NCBI GenBank assembly: GCA_018679295.1
Contig: JAHHLP010000429.1
Coordinates: 1 to 7,762, forward strand
Direction: 5' to 3'
Length of the DNA stretch: 7,762 nt
Origin: Rhodothermia bacterium
GTDB taxonomy: Bacteria; Bacteroidota; Rhodothermia; Rhodothermales; JABDKH01
A program made the translations under genes and the position numbers. Every line of letters starts with the position of its first letter. The first letter of the stretch is position 1. Below are positions 1-5,541 of the stretch, one piece after another. The notes under the pieces are model-generated. The model searched no databases and had not been told where the DNA came from. It saw nothing but the letters and a program-made list of their open reading frames with translations.

Positions 1-773
1 CAGCGGATATACTGCTCGGTTGCCATCGCCGTGGTGATTCGGCGGTCCAGGTAGTGTTCGAGCGCACGTAGCGACCCAAGATCCGAATCCAGCACGATGA
101 CATGAGCACCGAAGCCGAGCGCGGTACGGGCAGCCCATTCGCCAACCACACCCGCACCAAGGATGAGCACCGTAGACGGAGGAACCCCCGAGATACCACC
201 TAGCATCACCCCTTTACCCCCCTCGCCGCTTTCCAGGTAGCGTCCGGCTATTTGAACGGACATCGACCCCATGATTTCGTGCATCATGCGAACGATTGGA
301 AGCGTGCCGTCCGAGTCCCGGATGAACTCAAAACCGATTCCGGTTATGCCCAGGTTCATGAGTCTCTTGAGAAACTCAGGCGACGTTCCGCCCAGGTGAA
401 GGGCAGAGACCAGAATCTGCTTCTCGTGAAGGTATGAGAGTTCGTCATCCGACGGCGGACCGACCTTTACGATGAGCTCCGCCTTGTTGTAGAGGTCAAC
501 CGCGGAGTGGACCATCTCACCGCCCGCGTCAGCGTACTCTTGGTCGGAGAAGTGGGCTTGAGCGCCGGCATCGACCTCGACAAAAACCTCGTGCCCATTC
601 GCGACCAGAGTGCCCACCCCGCCAGGGGCGAGCGCGACCCGGCGCTCCTCGTTTGATACCTCACGGGGCACGCCAATTCGAAGCGAACGCTCGGCGTCGC
701 CCAAACGAACGGGCTTCTCCATCGTAAGAAGGCCGTGCTCAATCGACAAACCCTGGAGCGAAGGGACTTCCAT
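1..773 (-). CDS. ald: Alanine dehydrogenase, N-terminal part (gene continues past the left edge)
   Basis: NAD-dependent alanine dehydrogenase, which reversibly deaminates L-alanine to pyruvate and ammonia in the cytoplasm. The visible 257 residues show the AlaDH/transhydrogenase-alpha N-terminal domain: IGVPREV at 33-39, RRVALAP at 44-50 (substrate-binding Arg), LIVKVGPP at 100-107 (Lys103), the ALHLGG histidine (His126) and FEFIRDSDG at 148-156. The NAD-binding fold follows, with GVPPSTVLILGAGVVGEW starting at 196 and its glycine motif at 206-211. Asp229 after the second strand fits NAD rather than NADP. About 30 residues precede the conserved core, as is usual for Bacteroidota members. The catalytic Asp region and the C-terminus lie outside the window. 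The ATG at 773 is chosen; an in-frame ATG at 845 would add 24 residues but abuts a hairpin and crosses a palindrome that looks regulatory. Neither start has a clear Shine-Dalgarno sequence. The family call is firm; the start is less so. Confidence 0.9.
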   Translation of the reverse strand, partial: MEVPSLQGLSIEHGLLTMEKPVRLGDAERSLRIGVPREVSNEERRVALAPGGVGTLVANGHEVFVEVDAGAQAHFSDQEYADAGGEMVHSAVDLYNKAELIVKVGPPSDDELSYLHEKQILVSALHLGGTSPEFLKRLMNLGITGIGFEFIRDSDGTLPIVRMMHEIMGSMSVQIAGRYLESGEGGKGVMLGGISGVPPSTVLILGAGVVGEWAARTALGFGAHVIVLDSDLGSLRALEHYLDRRITTAMATEQYIR

Positions 774-801
774 TCGAAGTGTAGAAAATTTCGAGGGATC
801 G

Positions 802-818
802 GGAAATATACTATTTCC
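802..818. promoter_or_regulatory. Perfect 7+3+7 palindrome, candidate operator of ald
   Basis: GGAAATA-TAC-TATTTCC is an uninterrupted inverted repeat whose near edge lies 28 bp upstream of the chosen ald start. Read on the minus strand it contains TATATTTC, one base from the TAnnTTTG -7 element of Bacteroidota promoters. No good -33/-35 element was found at the expected distance. The site therefore looks like a dimeric repressor operator laid over a promoter core. The symmetry is seen directly; the role and the regulator are inferred. Confidence 0.45.
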
Positions 819-845
819 GCTCGATGATTGAGCCTCCTTGATCAT

Positions 846-866
846 ATCGGCAGCTCTACTGCCGAT
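846..866 (-). terminator. Hairpin just after the methyltransferase gene
   Basis: ATCGGCAG and CTGCCGAT form a perfect 8-bp stem around a 5-nt loop, beginning 7 nt past the TAG stop of the upstream RNA methyltransferase on the minus strand. No U-tract follows (the next bases read ATGATCAAGG), so it is not a textbook intrinsic terminator. It could be a weak terminator, a Rho-assisted 3' end or an mRNA-stabilising hairpin that separates the methyltransferase transcript from ald. Confidence 0.4.
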
Positions 867-872
867 CGCTCT

Positions 873-1673
873 CTACTTCGAGGTCCAGTTGTGCATCATG
901 ATGGCTGCGGCCATCGCCACGTTCAACGACTCCGTGGCCTTGGCTTTCGGGTCGGAAAACACGGTGACAACCTCATCCGCCAGCGCTCCTACGTCCGCAG
1001 AAACGCCGCTTCCCTCATTTCCCAACACCAAGATCGTCCGCGGAGAAGGCGACCACGTCGTCACGCTGTCGCCACCTAGATCCGCCGAGGCGATCGAATG
1101 GCCACTGCCCTTAAGGTCGGTGAGGGCGCCCGCAAGATCGTCGGCTCGTACAAGAACGACGTCCCAGACGCCTCCCATGCTAGCTCGCACTGCCTTCGGA
1201 GAAAAGGCATCGGCCGTACCGGCACCACATAGTACTGCCTCCACACCCATCCATGCGGCCCCGCGAATAATCGTGCCGACATTCCCCGGATCCTGAACAG
1301 CATCCAGTGCAATTATTCGTCGGCATTCCCGTAGTGCGGTTGTCGGCGCCCACTCGAAGCGGGCAACGGCCAACAGGCCTTGAGACGACCTGACATCGGA
1401 AACACGATCAAAGTCCTTGGCCGGAACCACGAATATCGGCGTGTCTTTACCAACCAGCTCCAGCGCCGCCTTTCTCCCTCCAGCTTTCTCCGTGATCAGG
1501 ACCTCGATGAGATCGACGCCACCGGCCACGGCCGCCTGAATGGATCGAGCGCCCTCAACAAGCGTCTGCTTGGAGGCCTCCCGATACTTCCGCATAGATA
1601 GTGATGAGATCTCTTTCAGCCGCCGCCGGGAGAGTCCGCCATCATCTTTCATGTCAATGCCTTGATTTCCCAT
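873..1673 (-). CDS. SpoU/TrmH-family RNA 2'-O-methyltransferase
   Basis: S-adenosylmethionine-dependent enzyme of the SPOUT superfamily that methylates a ribose 2'-OH in rRNA or tRNA; RlmB-like 23S rRNA guanosine methylation is the commonest role but the substrate cannot be read from sequence. Residues ~16-106 form the substrate-binding domain (LVEGARSIQAAV at 38-49, SSQGLLAV at 96-103). The knotted catalytic domain spans ~118-262: motif 1 DAVQDPGNVGTIIRGAAWMG (Asn131, Arg137), motif 2 ILVLGNEGSG (Asn219, Glu220) and motif 3 ESLNVAMAAAI (248-258). The 266-residue length is normal for the family. The usual short 'IPM.G' stretch before motif 3 is replaced by VFSDPKAKAT, which is atypical. The ATG at 1673 is taken; ATG at 1652 is equally possible, with a weak AAGG upstream. 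It points the same way as ald but is separated from it by a hairpin. Confidence 0.92.
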   Translation of the reverse strand: MGNQGIDMKDDGGLSRRRLKEISSLSMRKYREASKQTLVEGARSIQAAVAGGVDLIEVLITEKAGGRKAALELVGKDTPIFVVPAKDFDRVSDVRSSQGLLAVARFEWAPTTALRECRRIIALDAVQDPGNVGTIIRGAAWMGVEAVLCGAGTADAFSPKAVRASMGGVWDVVLVRADDLAGALTDLKGSGHSIASADLGGDSVTTWSPSPRTILVLGNEGSGVSADVGALADEVVTVFSDPKAKATESLNVAMAAAIMMHNWTSK

Positions 1674-1702
1674 CGGCGGATGTTAGCATAGCCCGATCTG
1701 TC

Positions 1703-1725
1703 ACTGCCATGCCAGTAATGGCAGT
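1703..1725. repeat. 8-bp inverted repeat in the divergent intergenic region
   Basis: ACTGCCAT and ATGGCAGT face each other across a 7-nt centre (GCCAGTA), about 30 bp upstream of the methyltransferase start. A TATGCT -10-like hexamer on the minus strand (1685-1690) lies between the repeat and that gene, so the repeat sits near where its -35 region would fall. It may be an operator or a chance hairpin. Confidence 0.35.
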
Positions 1726-1819
1726 TCATAGATGATTCACCGGGCTGATTCCTGGCGAGCAATAACTTGAGTTCCCCGAGGTCGTCGGTGAAAAGATTCG
1801 GCCGCCCTCCCGCCACCGA

Positions 1820-1851
1820 TTGGAACAAATTGTGACTGATATTACCTATTG
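1820..1851 (+). promoter_or_regulatory. Possible promoter of the glutamate dehydrogenase operon
   Basis: TTGGAA at 1820-1825 is followed after 17 bp by TACCTA (1843-1848), and the downstream bases continue to TTG at 1849-1851. This loosely resembles both a sigma-70 pair and the TTG/TAnnTTTG layout of Bacteroidota promoters. It would leave an untranslated leader of roughly 30 bases. This AT-richer patch is the best candidate in the intergenic region, but the matches are weak. Confidence 0.3.
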
Positions 1852-1870
1852 TAGACCTGAATCCTGTTCA

Positions 1871-1876
1871 GAGAGG
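1871..1876 (+). promoter_or_regulatory. Ribosome binding site of the glutamate dehydrogenase gene
   Basis: GAGAGG lies 7 nt before the ATG at 1884. It is the clearest Shine-Dalgarno-like sequence in the window and supports that start; most other genes here lack one. Confidence 0.6.
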
Positions 1877-1883
1877 TTGATCG

Positions 1884-3191
1884 ATGCCCTACAAGCGTGA
1901 CGTTTACGAGCGTGCAGTCTACAAAGAGCCTGCGCCGATCCGCGATCACGAAAACCCGTTTCAGTCCATGGTCGAACGCTTCGACGTTGCGGCTGAGATC
2001 CTCGAGCTCGATCCGGGCTTCTATGAATACCTCGTTACTCCCGCGAGAATACACATCACCGCCGTTCCGGTCGTGATGGACTCGGGTCGCGTTAAGGTTT
2101 TCGAAGGATACAGGGTGATTCACAACGACATCCTTGGCCCCAGCAAAGGCGGCATCAGGTATGCTCCGGACGTAAACCTTGACGAGGTGAAAGCCCTCGC
2201 CGCATGGATGACGTGGAAATGCGCCGTGGTCAATGTTCCCTTCGGGGGAGCCAAAGGAGGCGTGGTCTGCAATCCCTCAGATATGAGTCCCGGAGAATTG
2301 GAAAGACTGACTCGCCGGTACGCTGCGAATCTAATCGACGTGTTCGGGCCGGAGAAGGACATACCCGCGCCGGACATGAACACCAACGCTCAGATCATGG
2401 CGTGGATTCTCGATACCTACTCCATGCATACCCGCCACACAAGCAACGCCGTCGTCACCGGGAAGCCGATCATGCTGGGCGGATCGCACGGCCGCCACGA
2501 AGCAACCGGACGCGGAGTCATGACCGTTACACTCGCCGCGATGGACAAGATCGGAATGCGGCCGACCGACGCCCGAGTTGCCGTGCAGGGTTTCGGTAAC
2601 GTTGGCTCAATTGCAGCAAAGCTTCTTCAGGAGCAAGGGTGCCGGATCGTGGCCGTATCTGACGTCTCGGGAGGCTACTACAACGAGGATGGGCTCGATG
2701 TTATAGCCATGATGGAGTACGCCAATGCGAACAAGCGCTCACTTGACGGCTACCAGAAGGCACAGAAAATCAGTAATGACGAGCTTCTTACTCTGGAGGT
2801 AGACGTGCTCGTTCCGGCAGCAAAAGAAGACCAGATCACTCGCCACAACGCCGATCAGATCAACGCGAAAATCATCGCTGAAGGAGCCAATGGTCCGACG
2901 ACCCCAATCGCCGACCAGATGCTCAAGGAGAAGGGCGTGCTAGTGGTGCCGGACATTCTAGCGAACGCGGGAGGAGTAACGGTGTCATACTTCGAATGGG
3001 TGCAGGATCGGCAGGGATATTTCTGGACGCTCGACCGAGTTAACAGAAGACTCGATCGAATGATGCGCACGGCGTTTGATACCGTCTATTCCGCATCACA
3101 GAAGTACGACGTCACTCTCCGCATCGGAGCATACGTTCTCGCCGTCGATAAAGTGGCCCAAGCTCTTTCAATGCGCGGCATCTATGCATGA
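1884..3191 (+). CDS. gdhA: Glu/Leu/Phe/Val dehydrogenase, probably glutamate dehydrogenase
   Basis: Cytoplasmic oxidoreductase that reversibly deaminates glutamate to 2-oxoglutarate and ammonia with NAD(P). The substrate domain shows SKGGIRY (Lys88), WKCAVVNVPFGGAKGG (Lys112 and catalytic Lys124) and PAPDMNT (catalytic Asp164). The coenzyme domain follows with VQGFGNVGS at 234-242, VSDVSGG at 258-264, AEGANGPTT at 332-340 and GGVTVSYFEW at 363-372, where Ser368 matches the substrate-binding serine of glutamate dehydrogenases. Asp260 at the end of the second strand suggests NAD rather than NADP, as in RocG-type enzymes. At 435 residues it is slightly longer than the usual ~420, with the extra at the N-terminus. 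It is first in a tightly packed five-gene run; its TGA overlaps the next ATG as ATGA. A leucine or phenylalanine dehydrogenase is less likely, since those are shorter and have different substrate-pocket motifs. Confidence 0.95.
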   Translation: MPYKRDVYERAVYKEPAPIRDHENPFQSMVERFDVAAEILELDPGFYEYLVTPARIHITAVPVVMDSGRVKVFEGYRVIHNDILGPSKGGIRYAPDVNLDEVKALAAWMTWKCAVVNVPFGGAKGGVVCNPSDMSPGELERLTRRYAANLIDVFGPEKDIPAPDMNTNAQIMAWILDTYSMHTRHTSNAVVTGKPIMLGGSHGRHEATGRGVMTVTLAAMDKIGMRPTDARVAVQGFGNVGSIAAKLLQEQGCRIVAVSDVSGGYYNEDGLDVIAMMEYANANKRSLDGYQKAQKISNDELLTLEVDVLVPAAKEDQITRHNADQINAKIIAEGANGPTTPIADQMLKEKGVLVVPDILANAGGVTVSYFEWVQDRQGYFWTLDRVNRRLDRMMRTAFDTVYSASQKYDVTLRIGAYVLAVDKVAQALSMRGIYA

Positions 3192-3844
3192 TGTCGTTTC
3201 CCAAAGCCCTGGCATACCCGGCGCTGCGACCGCTCGTGTTATCTGTCGCCCTGGCCTTGGCTCTCTGCACGTCTCCGCTGGAGCGTGCTGCCGGTCAACC
3301 GGCCAATGGTGACATAATCGGGCAGCTCGCTGCCGACTGTGCGACGATGGGGCTCGCGGCCGTAGACACGCTGGAACTCATACCGGACGACCGATACGAG
3401 TTCATCCGAACGGCCGTCGTTCTCGCAATGCAGAATCAAGGCACGGTGGTTATGATGTCACAGGCACCGGCCACCTCAACAGTAAATAGCGTTGACGGTG
3501 AACAGCGGCCCTCGTTGAGGTACCGGATCGAGAACGGCGAAGTTCGGTATTCAAAGGCAGGCGGTGTCCTCGCGCGAGAAATCGTTGTCGACACAAGAGT
3601 CCTGGCTACGATGAGCGACAATTCTGTCGCACGAGATACCCTTTGCACGAAGTCGTTCAGCGACCAAATTCGCCCCGCAGACGTCGATGACGTCGAGGAT
3701 CCGAATCAACCGTTGACGTTGGGGAATCGTCCTGACAAGGGATGGCTGAGGCGTATCGCTGAGCCGGCCGTGGTCGCGGCAGCTTCGGCAGTCGCGGTCT
3801 ACCTCTTCTTCAATGTCCGGAGTGATCGGAACGAAACGCCGTGA
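3188..3844 (+). CDS. Envelope protein of unknown function with signal peptide and C-terminal anchor
   Basis: I do not recognise this 218-residue protein as a named family. Residues 1-36 look like a signal peptide: basic residues, a hydrophobic stretch LVLSVALALALC (16-27) and a possible cleavage after AAG at 34-36. The rest would be a periplasmic domain of ~150 residues with two cysteines after cleavage (Cys51, Cys153), which could form a disulfide. One hydrophobic segment close to the C-terminus, AVVAAASAVAVYLFF (194-208), is preceded by GWLRR and followed by a short charged tail (RSDRNETP), so it should be a membrane anchor. The segment RYRIENGEVRYSKAG (111-125) looks like beta strands. Two adjacent ATGs (3188, 3191) could serve; the first overlaps the dehydrogenase stop as ATGA, favouring translational coupling. 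It overlaps the next gene by 4 bp. It could assist the lipoprotein encoded downstream, but nothing proves it. Confidence 0.8.
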   Translation: MMSFPKALAYPALRPLVLSVALALALCTSPLERAAGQPANGDIIGQLAADCATMGLAAVDTLELIPDDRYEFIRTAVVLAMQNQGTVVMMSQAPATSTVNSVDGEQRPSLRYRIENGEVRYSKAGGVLAREIVVDTRVLATMSDNSVARDTLCTKSFSDQIRPADVDDVEDPNQPLTLGNRPDKGWLRRIAEPAVVAAASAVAVYLFFNVRSDRNETP

Positions 3845-5541
3845 CCAACCGCAGATCCTCTCGCAGATTAGCGGCCGCGACCTGCGCGTGCATCACCCTG
3901 GTAGCAGGCGCCTGCGCCGTACCCGTCGCCCCGTCGGGAGGTCCGCCGGACCGGGAGCCCCCTGAGATTGTCGAAATGCGTCCGCCAAATAATACCGTCA
4001 ACTATTCGGGGAATACCGTCGAGTTGATCTTCAATGAATATGTTGACGAAGCTTCATTCCTGCAGGCACTCGAGATTACACCGGAACCGGCGTCCGAGCC
4101 TGACCTCCGGTGGGACGGACGTCGCGTTTCAATCCGGTTTCTAGAGTCGCTTGAAGACAATACGACGTATATCATCACCATTGGTAGCAGACTGCGCGAC
4201 ATTCGGAACGTCTCGCTCAAGGCCCCGATTACACGGGCTTTCTCGACCGGCCCCCAGATCAACACGGCCAGAATCTCAGGCCGCATCGTCGACCCGTTCG
4301 ACGGAACTGGCGTGGCCGCGATGCAGGTATTTGCCTACGCAATATCAGACACAACCGCATCTGGACGCCTTCCCGATCGGCCGCTGTATCAAACGGAAAC
4401 CGACGACTCGGGCAATTTCCGATTCGAGTACCTGAGCAGCCGACCATATTTTGTCGTGGGCGTACGAGATAGAAACGGCAACCGGCTTCCCGACAACATG
4501 GAGCTACTGGCCGTCCCGCCAAATCTGCAGCTGAACGCCGACACAACCACCGCAGGAACCCCGGCTCCATGGTATGCGGCTGTGTTCGACACCGTCCGCC
4601 CGACCGTCCGCCGTGTCGAAGCGTTGTCGTCGGCGCGAGTCAGCCTGCGTTACCCGGAAGACGTGATGGTCAATACAGATTCCGTCAATACCTGGGTCGT
4701 CACCGACCCAAGTGAAACCACAATCGGCACCGCGCGCTCGGTGTATCAGCCGTTCGATGATCCGCGCGCCGCGGTCGTATTCCTGCAGCCTTTGCCTCGT
4801 GGAGACTATTTATTGACCCCCGGATTTGTAGCCGACTCGGCGGGCAATGTTGGTGCGCGTCAGATAATGGAATTCAGCTCTGATGGTCGTATCGATACTG
4901 CGAGCGTGCAACTTGCGGTTTTCACCCCTCAACCGGAAACGGACGTGGTGTCGTTACCGATTCATGACCGCGCAGGGTTGAAACTCACCGCACCGGCCGA
5001 CACGTCATTCGTTCTCAACCGGTTGACGGTGGCCGACACGAGCGGGTCACCCATCGACTTCTTGCTATCGACCCCGAACATGGTCGACTATTCCATCACT
5101 GTCGCCGAGTTGCCCGGGGGCGGGCTATTTGATCTTCATTGGCGTACCCCGGATATCGAAGATGCGGATACGCTGAGAAGCCAGCGCTACTTCCAGAACT
5201 CGCTGCGCGACGTCGGAAGCGTTACAGGCATGCTTTCCGGGTATCCTGATTCGTCTGAAGTTGTCGTGCAGGCCATCTCACGGTCCGCGAGGCTTCCCGA
5301 GGCATCAGTACAGACCCACGGAGAGCGGAGCTTCGAGTTGCAGGGATTGCGACCCGGTACATACAGACTTCGCATTTTCCGCGACGACAACCGAAATGAC
5401 AGGTGGGATCCGGGGCAAATAACTCCGTACATCCCGGCTGAACCGATCTTCTGGACCTCGGACTCTCTGAGGGTTCGAGCGAGATGGGAGACTGAGACCG
5501 GCACCATTGACGTTGAGGAGTTCATTCCCCGACCCAGATGA
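3841..5541 (+). CDS. Ig-like domain lipoprotein of the Bacteroidota type
   Basis: Predicted envelope lipoprotein of 566 residues. Residues 1-25 are basic then hydrophobic and end in LVAGAC, with Cys25 the likely lipidated residue; APSGGPPDREPP directly after it is the start signature of a widespread, uncharacterised Bacteroidota lipoprotein family. Domains as read: an SbsA-type Ig-like domain at ~38-136 (VELIFNEYVDE, NTTYIITIG, AFSTG), a carboxypeptidase-regulatory-like sandwich at ~143-210 (ISGRIVD, DDSGNFRFEYL), a further Ig-like stretch at ~250-345, and a C-terminal sandwich at ~457-560 (GSVTGMLSG, LRPGTYRLRIF). Two EF-hand-like loops sit at 210-221 and 515-526. Ala26 after the cysteine gives no inner-membrane retention signal under the E. 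coli rule, so an outer-membrane location is plausible. The GTG start overlaps the preceding stop as GTGA; no upstream ATG fits. No enzyme motif is visible; a structural or binding role is inferred. Confidence 0.85.
   Translation: MTNRRSSRRLAAATCACITLVAGACAVPVAPSGGPPDREPPEIVEMRPPNNTVNYSGNTVELIFNEYVDEASFLQALEITPEPASEPDLRWDGRRVSIRFLESLEDNTTYIITIGSRLRDIRNVSLKAPITRAFSTGPQINTARISGRIVDPFDGTGVAAMQVFAYAISDTTASGRLPDRPLYQTETDDSGNFRFEYLSSRPYFVVGVRDRNGNRLPDNMELLAVPPNLQLNADTTTAGTPAPWYAAVFDTVRPTVRRVEALSSARVSLRYPEDVMVNTDSVNTWVVTDPSETTIGTARSVYQPFDDPRAAVVFLQPLPRGDYLLTPGFVADSAGNVGARQIMEFSSDGRIDTASVQLAVFTPQPETDVVSLPIHDRAGLKLTAPADTSFVLNRLTVADTSGSPIDFLLSTPNMVDYSITVAELPGGGLFDLHWRTPDIEDADTLRSQRYFQNSLRDVGSVTGMLSGYPDSSEVVVQAISRSARLPEASVQTHGERSFELQGLRPGTYRLRIFRDDNRNDRWDPGQITPYIPAEPIFWTSDSLRVRARWETETGTIDVEEFIPRPR

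Noticed and set aside
467..742. Open frame of 91 codons on the minus strand
   Set aside because: Same strand but shifted relative to the alanine dehydrogenase frame, which carries all the conserved motifs.
843..845. Alternative upstream ATG for alanine dehydrogenase
   Set aside because: It is in frame, but would translate through the palindrome at 802-818, sits flush against the hairpin, and lacks a ribosome site; kept only as an alternative.
838..1296. Open frame of 152 codons on the plus strand
   Set aside because: It lies entirely antisense to the RNA methyltransferase, whose conserved motifs are intact; its own translation is low-complexity in Ser/Thr/Ala/Pro/Arg with no recognisable motif.
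3679..3695. Tandem GACGTCGA direct repeat
   Set aside because: It lies inside a coding region and simply encodes the acidic run DVDDVE; no sign of a regulatory repeat.
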